A DNA stretch of 45,117 bases from Lachnospiraceae bacterium (GTDB taxonomy: Bacteria > Bacillota > Clostridia > Lachnospirales > Lachnospiraceae): positions 1 to 45,117 of the forward strand of contig JAETRI010000023.1 of assembly GCA_021770245.1 (NCBI GenBank). Reading direction: 5' to 3'. Of the stretch, positions 32,759 through 39,984 are shown one piece after another. The stretch's first letter is position 1. The number at the start of each line of letters is the position of its first letter. The notes below the pieces were generated by a model that was not told where the DNA came from, did no database searches, and saw only the letters and a program-made list of their open reading frames with translations. Both the position numbers and the translations under genes were made by a program.

Positions 32759-34503
32759 AAATCTTCACCTCCTTTCAGGCGCTCCAGCACACTGCCGGGC
32801 ATCCCGTTCTCGGTCAGCCTCCTGGCCAGTCCCTCCGAAATGGGATTGACTCTTTTGTGGCTGCCCTCAATGATGAACTTCCCCTCCTCCATCCGGTTCT
32901 CCGTGATCTCATACTGGAACAGGGGCCGGAAATGGCGGCTCCCATCGGAGCAGATCTCACATTCCATGATCTCCATCAGGCGGCGCTGCCGGTTCTCCAG
33001 CTGCTTGCAGAAGGCCACGATTGGATACGCTTCTGTCACATAGGCCATCAGCGTCTCATCGCTCATGTCCACCGCACGCTTACATAAGGATACCATCCTC
33101 CGGTAAGTCGCCTCACAGCTGTTGGAGTGGATGGTGGTGATCACCGCCACGCCGGTCCTGGCTGCCTCCTGGGCCGCATTGGCCTCCGGTCCCCGCATCT
33201 CCCCGACAACGATCACATCCGGGTTGAAACGCAGGGCCATGTCCAGTAGGGCGATCTGGTCCACCCGCTGGCGGTCGTTCTCGCTGTCGCGGGTCAGGGT
33301 ATGGATAACGGAATTGCTCACCCTCCCCTCTTTCTCCCGCACCAGCGCCAGCTCTCTGGAGCCGGACTCTATGGTGTAGATCCGCTTCTTATCCGGGATG
33401 GTGGTCAGAAGCCAGCCCATCAGGGTAGTCTTTCCGGAGCTGGTAGCCCCTGCCACACAGACCGAGATCCCATAGCGGACACATTCCGTTAAAAAGTCCA
33501 GCATCTCTCCTGTCGCCGTGCCGCCCTTTATAAAATCAGACGCCTGCATGGACTGGGGATTGACGATACGGATAGATGCTGCCACCCCGATGTCCTCATC
33601 CACCAGCGGGGTCTTCATGGCGGCGATCCGGATGTTTTTACTTAAATGTCCCAGCACTGCAGGGCTGGCATTGTCCAGCACCATGCCGGAGGTATGCAGC
33701 ATCCGGCGCACCACGTTAATGGCATGCTGGGGGCTTTCAAACCGCTCCTCAAGCTTCTTCGTCTCCCCGCCCGCATACTGGACCTCGATGTCCTTCCAGC
33801 TGTTGATGTCGATCTCCTCGATGCCGGTCCCGAACACATACCTGGTCAGGAAGGAGAACTCCGCCATCTCCGTATAGATGGTGTCCACCAGCTCCTGGCC
33901 ACTCATGCCCTTCACGGCGATCCGGTAGTCCTGCACATATTTGGTGATATAGCGCTTAATCTGAGTCTTGGTATCCTCCCCGCCTTCATCCATGATCAGC
34001 GTGGAATATTTACTGGAGATGTACTCCTGTACCTCCTGCAAAACAGAAGAGAAATCCCTGGCGTTGTCCTCCGGAGAGAAAAACAGGTCATGGGTCCTGA
34101 GCGCTGTCCCGCCCTGCCGGAACTGGACCGCCTCGTCCTCCTCTTCCACATCCAGGACACCCGGAGGCTCCATGGGAGCTGCATGTGCCTGGGCATTGGT
34201 CACGCCTACCGTTGCAGTCGGGATCCGGGATCTGGAGAGAAAAACCGGATCGGCAGAGTTTTCTTTCTCTGCCGATTTTCCGGGCATCCTTATCCCGTGC
34301 ATATCTGCGTCCTCTTCCCTGCTTCTTCCAGACATCGCCTCTTCGAATTCCTCTGCCCCATTTCTATTGCTGTCCATGGCTTCCATGGTTCCGGCATTCT
34401 GGACGTTCTTTCGCTCTGCAATGCCGGTTCTCTGTCCATTTCCAGGAGACGCCTGCCCCATTGCCGGGCCAAACAGTTCCTGCGACCTCTTTTCTCCTAA
34501 CAT
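32755..34503 (-). CDS. tadA: TadA/CpaF-type secretion ATPase
   Basis: A 582-residue ATPase driving pilus assembly. Residues 150-300 are the CpaF N-terminal domain (LTRYVFGTGIEEIDINSWKD); Walker A is GATSSGKT at 352-359; the Asp-box region is IESGSRELALVREKE; Walker B-type VIVVGEMRGPEA is at 431-441; the His box is ITTIHSNS near 455-462. The first ~140 residues are a low-complexity, Met/Ala/Glu-rich extension not usual in this family. The start overlaps TadZ by 7 bp with GGGAGGTG 5 nt upstream, so the extension seems genuine. Confidence 0.9.
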   Translation of the reverse strand: MLGEKRSQELFGPAMGQASPGNGQRTGIAERKNVQNAGTMEAMDSNRNGAEEFEEAMSGRSREEDADMHGIRMPGKSAEKENSADPVFLSRSRIPTATVGVTNAQAHAAPMEPPGVLDVEEEDEAVQFRQGGTALRTHDLFFSPEDNARDFSSVLQEVQEYISSKYSTLIMDEGGEDTKTQIKRYITKYVQDYRIAVKGMSGQELVDTIYTEMAEFSFLTRYVFGTGIEEIDINSWKDIEVQYAGGETKKLEERFESPQHAINVVRRMLHTSGMVLDNASPAVLGHLSKNIRIAAMKTPLVDEDIGVAASIRIVNPQSMQASDFIKGGTATGEMLDFLTECVRYGISVCVAGATSSGKTTLMGWLLTTIPDKKRIYTIESGSRELALVREKEGRVSNSVIHTLTRDSENDRQRVDQIALLDMALRFNPDVIVVGEMRGPEANAAQEAARTGVAVITTIHSNSCEATYRRMVSLCKRAVDMSDETLMAYVTEAYPIVAFCKQLENRQRRLMEIMECEICSDGSRHFRPLFQYEITENRMEEGKFIIEGSHKRVNPISEGLARRLTENGMPGSVLERLKGGEDL

Positions 34504-35318
34504 CCGAACACCTCCCTGCTGACTGCTTCCAGTTCCTTCCGAAAGCCCCGGCTGTCCCTGAGAGACAAGTCCGCCAGGAGGTTCCCAGCCAGGGTCTGCC
34601 TGGCAAGCTCTGGGGAATGGGGCAGTCGGAAAGCTACATTCCCAAGTATCTGTTCCGCGTGGTCGCTGGCCTCATCCGTTCTCACATTGCTGGCCACCTT
34701 ATACTGCTTGTCTGCATCCCATTTGTTGTCCCGGAGAAGGGGGAGCTGGCTGGAGAGATAACTGATACTTTTCAAGTCACAGTTTACCAGCCGGAGGACC
34801 GCATCCGATTCCATCAGGGCAACGGCAGAAAGAATATCGTTTGCGATATAGCTGCCGCAGTCAATGATGATGTAGGGGGCAATGCCTTTCAGGCACTGGA
34901 GCAGCTCCGATGCCTGGCCGGCCGTAAACGGCGGATAGGTGTACTCATTCTCTCCCTTTAACATTCCAAGGAAGGTCAGGCAGCCGTATTTCTTATGGGT
35001 GACCAGGTTATGCTTCACCAGAGATTCCGACACCCTCACCGCCGCCAGGACGCTGCCCAGGGAATGCTCGCATTCCAGCTCTCCGGGAGGACAGATGCAG
35101 GGCAGCATGGGGGCTGTCATATCACACAGCAAAAGGATCACATTTTTCTTCTTCCCTGCCAGGTATTTGGCCAGCTTTACTGCCACCGTGGTCTTGCCGC
35201 TTCCGGGGCTTCCCCAGACCGCCAGTACCTGGCTGGGAGCGCCGTACCCGTCATACTCCGGCTCCCTCTGGCCGGTAACCTCCCTGCGGCCAAAGATTCC
35301 GTTCTTTTTAAAGTTCAT
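34497..35318 (-). CDS. tadZ: TadZ/CpaE-like P-loop ATPase
   Basis: A 273-residue MinD-superfamily protein: P-loop GSPGSGKTTVAVKLAKYLAG near 36-55, a switch-like LLCDMTAPMLPCICP, and a later YIIIDCGSYIAND. TadZ/CpaE proteins mark the cell pole for Tad pilus assembly. The canonical deviant Walker A lysine of MinD is replaced by the Gly-Ser-Gly-Lys-Thr form. It sits between CpaB and TadA as in Tad operons. GGAGG lies 8 nt before the ATG. Confidence 0.8.
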   Translation of the reverse strand: MNFKKNGIFGRREVTGQREPEYDGYGAPSQVLAVWGSPGSGKTTVAVKLAKYLAGKKKNVILLLCDMTAPMLPCICPPGELECEHSLGSVLAAVRVSESLVKHNLVTHKKYGCLTFLGMLKGENEYTYPPFTAGQASELLQCLKGIAPYIIIDCGSYIANDILSAVALMESDAVLRLVNCDLKSISYLSSQLPLLRDNKWDADKQYKVASNVRTDEASDHAEQILGNVAFRLPHSPELARQTLAGNLLADLSLRDSRGFRKELEAVSREVFGC

Positions 35319-35321
35319 CCG

Positions 35322-36224
35322 CTACTCCTCCCCATCTTCACTGGCAGGAGTCTCTCCAGCTCCTTCCGTATTCTCTGTGTCCCCTGCTTTTTCTGTTTCT
35401 TTCTCTGCCTTTTCCGTATCCTCCTGCACACTTTCGGCATCCTCTGCGCCGGCCTCTGTATCGGCTCCTTCTCCGTCTTCCGTTTCTTCTTCCTCCGGCG
35501 CGTAAAGCTCTGCCAGAAGTTCATCCTGGGCCTCTATGAATTTACCTGCGTTCTCCTTCGTGCCACGGTACACCAGCGAAAGGTGCAGTTTCCCGTCCGC
35601 TTCCAGCTCCGCCAGCACCTGGCTCTGCTCCGGAGACACTAAAAGGGTGACCGTTCCCGGAAGCTCCCGGTCCTCATCCTCCGCCTGCTCTCCGGTATTG
35701 GCATCATAGCCGCTGTTGGCCGTTACCGCGATGACTTCCACATACTGCAGTTCTGCCGGGATGACCGTGACTCCCTGTTTCTTATAATCCGGGGCAATGA
35801 CCGAGACGATGTCCCCGCTCATCAGCTTGCCGGACAGGCCGTTGGCAAATGCCTTGACCGTGACGGAGATAGCCTGCTTTTCCCCGTTTAAGTTATAAAG
35901 ATAGGCATTCTCTGCCGCAGGGGCATCCGCGATCTTGGAGCCGATGATGTAATCTCCGGGAACCATGTCCGCAGAAGCAAACCTGCCAATAACCGTGGAT
36001 GTATCCTTCACCACACCTTCCGGCAGGTTATAGCCGCCCACCTCCACCGTCCGTACCATATCTTTTGTGATCTCATCCCCGATATGGATGTCCTTCACCA
36101 CCCGGACGATCTCCACCTTCTGGCTCATAGATTTATTGAACAGCGGAGTTACCGCAAAACAGATGACCAGGGAAAGGATGATACAGATCACCCCGATCAC
36201 GGTCCGATTTTTAAAAAAGCTCAT
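35322..36224 (-). CDS. cpaB: CpaB/RcpC-like SAF-domain protein
   Basis: A 300-residue membrane-anchored protein: one N-terminal helix (VIGVICIILSLVICFAVTPL), a SAF domain (VVKDIHIGDEITKDMVRTVE then GRFASADMVPGDYI), and the RcpC second domain (KAISVTVKAFANGLSGKLMS-like segment, GDIVSVIAPDY). The last 65 residues are a Glu/Thr/Ala-rich acidic tail. CpaB proteins are part of the Tad envelope assembly. The acidic tail is unusual and may be wall-spanning in a Gram-positive cell. Confidence 0.8.
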   Translation of the reverse strand: MSFFKNRTVIGVICIILSLVICFAVTPLFNKSMSQKVEIVRVVKDIHIGDEITKDMVRTVEVGGYNLPEGVVKDTSTVIGRFASADMVPGDYIIGSKIADAPAAENAYLYNLNGEKQAISVTVKAFANGLSGKLMSGDIVSVIAPDYKKQGVTVIPAELQYVEVIAVTANSGYDANTGEQAEDEDRELPGTVTLLVSPEQSQVLAELEADGKLHLSLVYRGTKENAGKFIEAQDELLAELYAPEEEETEDGEGADTEAGAEDAESVQEDTEKAEKETEKAGDTENTEGAGETPASEDGEE

Positions 36225-36235
36225 TTTCTCCTCCT

Positions 36236-36616
36236 TTACATGGACAGCGCAGGCCCCCAGGACGCTTCCTGTCCCTCCGTCTGCACCTGTCCCTTTGTCT
36301 TCATCATAAAATCTTCCAGGCAGACTATCGGATCCTCCTCATGGAGCGTGACCCCTTCCAGCCTGAGTTCTTTTTGCCCGTCAAAGTCCAGCGGCTCCGC
36401 AAGGATGATGGAGCCGTCCGCCTGGCCGGATTCCCCGGAAAGCGCGACCATGATCCCTGTCTCCCTTATGGACTCATCCACCCTGATATCATAGCAATGG
36501 TACCCTTCCGGGATGCTGTCCCGTTCCAGCAGGGCACCCGTGGCTATCATGGGCGTGGCTCCCATGCTGCATTCCCCATAGGACATCGCCCCGGCACTAA
36601 ACCGTCTGTTCTGCAT
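36236..36616 (-). CDS. LPD28-like domain protein
   Basis: A 126-residue soluble protein. The central YHCYDIRVDESIRETGIMVA and following IILAEPLDFDG resemble the LPD28 domain of large polyvalent proteins, where the Y-x-C-Y-D-[IL]-R motif is typical. These domains occur in proteins thought to be injected with phage or plasmid DNA. It ends in SWGPALSM, where the stop codon is directly followed by AAGGAGG of the cpaB gene. Good ribosome site upstream (AAGGAGG, 5 nt). Confidence 0.65.
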   Translation of the reverse strand: MQNRRFSAGAMSYGECSMGATPMIATGALLERDSIPEGYHCYDIRVDESIRETGIMVALSGESGQADGSIILAEPLDFDGQKELRLEGVTLHEEDPIVCLEDFMMKTKGQVQTEGQEASWGPALSM

Positions 36617-36703
36617 GTCTCCTCCTTTCCTGCAGGCGCTCCCTGCGTCTTTGGGAAAGGGCAGCCGGCACTGACGGCCAGCTCCCTTCCGTTTCCATCC
36701 GTT

Positions 36704-36805
36704 TCAGCAGGGCGATCCATAATGCTTCCTGCGGCGGCGCAGCACACAGAATACGGCTGCGGACACCGAAGCAAGAGCGCCTGCAACAAGCAGTATCTTC
36801 TTCAT
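36704..36805 (-). CDS. 33-residue single-pass membrane peptide
   Basis: ATG 36805 lies 8 nt behind AGGAGG and opens MKKILLVAGALASVSAAVFC followed by VLRRRRKHYGSPC. It has a hydrophobic helix and then a strongly basic stop-transfer segment, exactly a small type I/III membrane peptide. It lies between the prepilin peptidase and LPD28 genes. Without a family match the role is unknown; small regulators of pilus or secretion ATPases look like this. Confidence 0.6.
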   Translation of the reverse strand: MKKILLVAGALASVSAAVFCVLRRRRKHYGSPC

Positions 36806-36824
36806 ACCAGTCTCCTCCTTCCTG

Positions 36825-36854
36825 AAAGAAAACAGGCTGCCGGAACCGACAGCC
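36825..36854 (-). terminator. Terminator-like hairpin after prepilin peptidase
   Basis: On the minus strand GGCTGTCGG and CCGGCAGCC form a tight stem (36854-36835, one G-U pair) followed by TGTTTTCTTTC. It lies just upstream of the ribosome site of the 33-residue peptide gene, so it may reduce read-through into the CpaB-TadC part. Confidence 0.5.
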
Positions 36855-36925
36855 AAAAACAGTTTCAAAAATGCCCCCTGTCACAGATCGTTGACATTTC
36901 CCCGGAAGAAACGCACTCCCTTCCT

Positions 36926-37411
36926 TTATAAGAGAAAATAAGCCGCCAGAAAACCGGCAGACAGGAATGGTGCCATGGGACGGGCCTCCTTCCTCTTCAG
37001 TCCTCCCGGAGATACCATGCAGAAACACAGCATCAGAGACAGCCCGATGATGCACCCTGCCATCGTGTCCCCAAACCCCAGGACCAGGCCGCAGGCTGCC
37101 ACCAGCTTCACATCCCCGCCTCCCATCCTTCCGCTCATGGCCGCCGCAAGAAAAGGAACTGCGGCCAGGAGTCCCCAGAGATTTCCCTGATGAAAACACA
37201 AAAGAGCTGACAGGGCGATCCCCAGGTTCAGGATATCCGGGATAATATGCTTCCGATGATCGATCCAGGCCGCTGCCAGCAATAACGCCGCAAACAGAAC
37301 TGCCTGTATCATTGCCAGGAGCTGTCCCGTCTGGCTGGCAGCTGCATCCCGCAGCCCGGACAAAAGCCAGGGGGCCGGCAGGATCAGAGCTGTACCAGCC
37401 CTAACCTGCAT
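36926..37411 (-). CDS. TadV/CpaA-type prepilin peptidase (A24)
   Basis: A 161-residue polytopic membrane aspartyl protease that cleaves class III prepilin leaders. Both catalytic Asp motifs are seen: AAAWIDHRKHIIPD (first Asp) and GRMGGGDVKLVAACG (second Asp, GGGD). The length and single-domain form match TadV/CpaA without the methylase part. The ATG at 37411 overlaps the pilin gene's end; a GTG 21 bp upstream is an alternative. Its expected substrates, the two Flp-like proteins, are encoded next to it and 2 kb upstream. Confidence 0.85.
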   Translation of the reverse strand: MQVRAGTALILPAPWLLSGLRDAAASQTGQLLAMIQAVLFAALLLAAAWIDHRKHIIPDILNLGIALSALLCFHQGNLWGLLAAVPFLAAAMSGRMGGGDVKLVAACGLVLGFGDTMAGCIIGLSLMLCFCMVSPGGLKRKEARPMAPFLSAGFLAAYFLL

Positions 37412-37631
37412 AGTTGAACATTTCCTGCACACGGCGGGTCAGCGTGGGCAGGACGGTCTCATCGAACAGCGCATACAGCCCTGCCAGCACCAGCGCACCG
37501 ATCACCACTGCCATCAGGATCTTGATGGCGGTATCCACGAACCCTTCCCCGGACCTTCCGACCAGTGCCTGGCGGATCTGAAATGCTTTACAAGCTACAC
37601 GGACTTTTAACTGGGCCATTGTTTTTCTCAA
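37401..37631 (-). CDS. Flp-type pilin-like protein, copy 1 (DUF6133 type)
   Basis: A 76-residue protein: a basic leader, then GEGFVDTAIKILMAVVIGAL and a hydrophobic helix ending before YALFDETVLP. The G-E-G-F-V-D pattern directly before the helix parallels the Flp prepilin site, so TadV should cleave there. The start is a TTG at 37631, 8 nt after GGAGG. Its C-terminal 48 residues are nearly identical to the protein at 39674, and its stop overlaps the prepilin peptidase gene. Probably the major or a minor pilin of the element's Tad pilus. Confidence 0.75.
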   Translation of the reverse strand: MRKTMAQLKVRVACKAFQIRQALVGRSGEGFVDTAIKILMAVVIGALVLAGLYALFDETVLPTLTRRVQEMFNYAG

Positions 37632-37738
37632 GATTGTTTCCTCCTTTTTTCTGCTGATAAGATGGAATAAGGCAGGCGCACCTGCACGCCTGCCTTATCC
37701 GGCACATCCCGCTCCATCGGGGTGATGCCATACATCAT
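37628..37738 (-). CDS. Possible 36-residue peptide overlapping the pilin start
   Basis: ATG 37738 opens MMYGITPMERDVPDKAGVQV and continues RLPYSILSAEKRRKQS; its TGA overlaps the TTG start of the pilin gene (TTGA), which suggests translational coupling. The ribosome site is weak. The central part of this ORF encodes the arms of the 12-bp stem-loop at 37667-37698. Confidence 0.4.
   Translation of the reverse strand: MMYGITPMERDVPDKAGVQVRLPYSILSAEKRRKQS
37667..37698 (-). other. Perfect 12-bp stem-loop upstream of pilin copy 1
   Basis: ATAAGGCAGGCG (37667-37678) and CGCCTGCCTTAT (37687-37698) flank an 8-nt loop. No T-run follows on the minus strand; the pilin ribosome site is about 25 nt downstream. 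An mRNA-stabilising or processing hairpin for high pilin expression is plausible. Confidence 0.65.
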
Positions 37739-37789
37739 TGGATTTTTGTCTTCTGGTGATCTTCGTTTCCTGCTGAATTCTCACCTGTG

Positions 37790-38239
37790 TCACATGGACA
37801 TCCCGCCCATGCCCTCCTCCATTTCCTCCTCTTCCTGGAAGTCGGCATCATCCAGATCCTGTTCCTCATGAACGGCCTGCTCCTCTCCCGAAGTCTGCCC
37901 TTCCCGCATGGCCAGGGACTGGGTATACGCCTCCCTGACTGCCTGGTCGAACTGTTCCCGCAACTCCCGGCTCTCGAAGAAGCAGGCATCCTTGTATTCC
38001 CTGGTATCCGCCATCTTCGTTCTGGGCATCACCACCGTCAGGTCATAGTCATCCTCCTTGATCTTGACGTTGCGGATCGTGCAGATGCCTGCCAGCTCCA
38101 CATCCGCTGTCGCCAGGAATTCTCCCCTGCGGCTGTCTGTGTGGATATTCACTCCTGTTACCGGCAGGACCGGCTGTGCGGTTTCCTGCGGGGAAGCCTG
38201 TGCGGCTGCCCTCTGTGTCTGGTCATTTCTTCTCGGCAT
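37790..38239 (-). CDS. SpoVG-family protein with acidic tail, copy A
   Basis: A 149-residue protein. Residues about 28-105 are the SpoVG fold: VTGVNIHTDSRRGEFLATAD, then ICTIRNVKIKEDDYDLTVVM, PRTKM and a later YKDACFF. SpoVG proteins bind nucleic acid and regulate gene expression post-transcriptionally. The C-terminal 45 residues are very acidic (DLDDADFQEEEEMEEGMG) and end GMSM. GGAGG lies 9 nt before ATG 38239; an ATG 9 bp upstream is adjacent to the ribosome site and unlikely. A second SpoVG-like gene lies 1 kb upstream. Confidence 0.8.
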   Translation of the reverse strand: MPRRNDQTQRAAAQASPQETAQPVLPVTGVNIHTDSRRGEFLATADVELAGICTIRNVKIKEDDYDLTVVMPRTKMADTREYKDACFFESRELREQFDQAVREAYTQSLAMREGQTSGEEQAVHEEQDLDDADFQEEEEMEEGMGGMSM

Positions 38240-38303
38240 TCTTTTCATCCTCCATTTTCTTTTTTATCCAAATCCCCATGGGGCTTCAGAGCGTTTTCCT
38301 GCA

Positions 38304-38331
38304 GAAGACCGCCACAAAAGCGGCGGTCTTC
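38304..38331. other. 10-bp stem-loop between operon genes
   Basis: GAAGACCGCC (38304-38313) and GGCGGTCTTC (38322-38331) are perfectly complementary with an 8-nt loop, between the double ribbon-helix-helix-like gene and the SpoVG gene. Only the plus-strand side has pyrimidine-rich sequence after it (TCTTTCTTC), so as a minus-strand terminator it is weak; an RNA processing or pausing site is possible. Confidence 0.55.
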
Positions 38332-38339
38332 TCTTTCTT

Positions 38340-38705
38340 CTATGATGCATCTGTATCTGCTTCCTGGCCTTCCTGAATTTCTCCGGCCTCTTTAGGAGCA
38401 CTTTCTGCCATTTCTGCCTCATACCGTTCCAGTTCCTTTGTGATCAGCCCGATCACGAAATTCCTCTGGCTCAGTCCCGGATGCTTTGCCAGGTATCCCT
38501 TTACCCGTCCGAACAGCTCCTCCGATACCTGGAATGCCAGTGTCCTTGTCCCGTTTTCCATCTCTTTCCCGCCTTTCTTAAAGTGTTCCTCCAGTACCAT
38601 CTCCACATACTGCGCCAGGGTCAGTGCAAGCGCTTCCTGCTCCTGCTTTACTCTCCCATGCAGCTCCTCCGGGATCATGGCACATAAGTTTTTCCGTTTT
38701 TCCAT
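38340..38705 (-). CDS. Tandem ribbon-helix-helix-like protein
   Basis: A 121-residue protein with two similar halves: NLCAMIPEELHGRVKQEQEA followed by LTLAQYVEMVLEEHF, and TLAFQVSEELFGRVKGYLAK followed by LSQRNFVIGLITKELERYE. Each looks like a strand-helix-helix unit. A single chain carrying both halves could act as a pseudo-dimeric DNA-binding protein. The acidic C-terminus is a tail. AAGGAG lies 8 nt before the ATG. Function inferred only from fold resemblance. Confidence 0.6.
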   Translation of the reverse strand: MEKRKNLCAMIPEELHGRVKQEQEALALTLAQYVEMVLEEHFKKGGKEMENGTRTLAFQVSEELFGRVKGYLAKHPGLSQRNFVIGLITKELERYEAEMAESAPKEAGEIQEGQEADTDAS

Positions 38706-38734
38706 AGCCGTTTCTCCTTCCTGTAAGCCAAGTA

Positions 38735-38787
38735 TATGGAAAACCGGGCGGAATAGCTATGACCAATACCAACAAGGATTTTCCATA
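38735..38787. promoter_or_regulatory. 9-bp inverted repeat upstream of the tandem RHH-like gene
   Basis: TATGGAAAA (38735-38743) and TTTTCCATA (38779-38787) are perfect complements 35 bp apart, in the 98-bp gap before the start of the double ribbon-helix-helix-like gene. It could be a pair of operator half-sites for that protein or an RNA stem in the operon transcript. Confidence 0.4.
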
Positions 38788-38803
38788 AAACGAAGCATAT
38801 CCA

Positions 38804-39235
38804 CTAGAATGTCATGCTGCCCATGTCCTGGGACATCTCCTCCTTCTGGAACATGGATGTATAGCTGCCCACCGCATCCGCAAGGGTCTTATAGTCTGCC
38901 GCTTTCGGCTGGTAGACATACCATGCAAATGTATCTCCGTTTTTCCAGATATGGGGAACGATCCCTTCCCGGAAGTTGGGATTCGTGGTCGGCTTTTTCC
39001 CCAGCACATCCGAAAACCGCAGGAGCATGCTGTCAATGGGGCCTTCCTTCCGGTTCAGCATGGTCACCTTCAGAGCGGAATAATGGTCTGCCACCCCTTC
39101 AGTGGCAAACTCCATCCGCACCCGGATATCCTCATCCAGCTTACCGTAACATGCGCGGCCAGCGAAGATGGTCTCCGGAAAGGACAGCCCCTGCTGGAAC
39201 AGCTTCCTCATTTCTTTCTCAAAAAATGTCGTCAC
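38804..39235 (-). CDS. Conserved-looking ICE accessory protein, unknown
   Basis: A 143-residue protein (MTTFFEKEMRKLFQQGLSFP at the start; GRACYGKLDEDIRVRMEF; ALKVTMLNRKEGPIDSMLLR; AWYVYQPKAADYKTLADAVG). It reads like a compact alpha/beta domain and I recall similar proteins of Firmicute ICEs, but none with a function. GTG start at 39235 with AAGGGG upstream. It ends SQDMGSMTF, a variant of the Met tail. Confidence 0.65.
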   Translation of the reverse strand: MTTFFEKEMRKLFQQGLSFPETIFAGRACYGKLDEDIRVRMEFATEGVADHYSALKVTMLNRKEGPIDSMLLRFSDVLGKKPTTNPNFREGIVPHIWKNGDTFAWYVYQPKAADYKTLADAVGSYTSMFQKEEMSQDMGSMTF

Positions 39236-39251
39236 AGCCTTCCCCTTTCCC

Positions 39252-39653
39252 TCACATGCTCATCTGAGGCGCTGCCTGGTCATGTGCTGCCGCAGCCTGC
39301 CCCTGGTTCCCCTGGCTCTGATTCTGGGCCAGAGACTGGCGGTAGGCATGCAGCACAGCCCCGCTCATCTCGTTCCTCGCCTCCCTGGTACAGGGAAAGC
39401 AGACATCCTTATAGTCCCCGTTCCCGGTCCGGTAGCTGGGCATGGATACAAACAGGCCGTTTGCCCCTTCCATGACCTTGACGCCCCGGATGGCAAAGCT
39501 CCCGTTTAAGTTTACCGATGCCAAGGCTTTGCAGCTCCCCTCCGGATAGAGGGAGTGGATCTTTACGTCATACTGGAGGGGTGCATATCCGCTTTCCTGG
39601 GATGCTGCCGCTGTCTGCGCCGCAGTCTTCGCTGCTTTCTGTGTTCTTGCCAT
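39252..39653 (-). CDS. SpoVG-family protein, copy B
   Basis: A 133-residue paralog-like SpoVG-fold protein: QYDVKIHSLYPEGSCKALAS, NLNGSFAIRGVKVMEGANGL, FVSMPSYRTGNGDYKDVCFP. An Ala/Gln-rich N-terminus and a Gln-rich tail (QSQGNQGQAAAAHDQAAP) flank the domain, ending QMSM. Sequence identity with copy A is low outside the fold, so they are probably ancient paralogs with separate jobs. Good ribosome site AAAGGAG. Confidence 0.75.
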   Translation of the reverse strand: MARTQKAAKTAAQTAAASQESGYAPLQYDVKIHSLYPEGSCKALASVNLNGSFAIRGVKVMEGANGLFVSMPSYRTGNGDYKDVCFPCTREARNEMSGAVLHAYRQSLAQNQSQGNQGQAAAAHDQAAPQMSM

Positions 39654-39673
39654 CTCTTTCTCCTTTCCGGCTT

Positions 39674-39904
39674 TCAGCCTCCGTAACTGAACATCTCCTG
39701 CACGCGGCGGGTCAGGGTAGGCAGCACGGTCTCATCAAACAGGGCATACAGCCCCGCCAGCACCAGTGCGCCGATCACCACTGCCATCAGGATCTTGATG
39801 GCGGTATCCACGAATCCTTCCCCCTTCTGCTCCTTCAGTGCCATATATCCCGCAAAGATCCTGCCGGATACGCTGTTCCTTAAATTCCTGATCCTCTTTT
39901 TCAT
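39674..39904 (-). CDS. Flp-type pilin-like protein, copy 2 (DUF6133 type)
   Basis: A 76-residue protein, the same length as copy 1 and nearly identical from GEGFVDTAIKILMAVVIGAL to the C-terminus (VQEMFSYGG versus VQEMFNYAG). The leader differs (MKKRIRNLRNSVSGRIFAGY). The ATG at 39904 lies 9 nt after GAGGAGG, so a longer frame is not needed. Identical mature sequences with different leaders suggest the two copies differ in processing or expression rather than in structure. Confidence 0.75.
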   Translation of the reverse strand: MKKRIRNLRNSVSGRIFAGYMALKEQKGEGFVDTAIKILMAVVIGALVLAGLYALFDETVLPTLTRRVQEMFSYGG

Positions 39905-39984
39905 GGTATGGTTCCTCCTCTTTTCTTTTTTGTCTGCCATGCAGACGTTGCTGCCCGCTCACGGACATACCGCGATCACTTCTG

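Noticed and set aside
33646-34500. 284-codon open frame on the plus strand
   Set aside because: Antisense to TadA; no domain or start signal.
36597-36703. Second short ORF (METEGSWPSVPAAL...) after the 33-residue membrane peptide
   Set aside because: No ribosome site; overlaps the LPD28 gene start; composition Arg-rich without a pattern.
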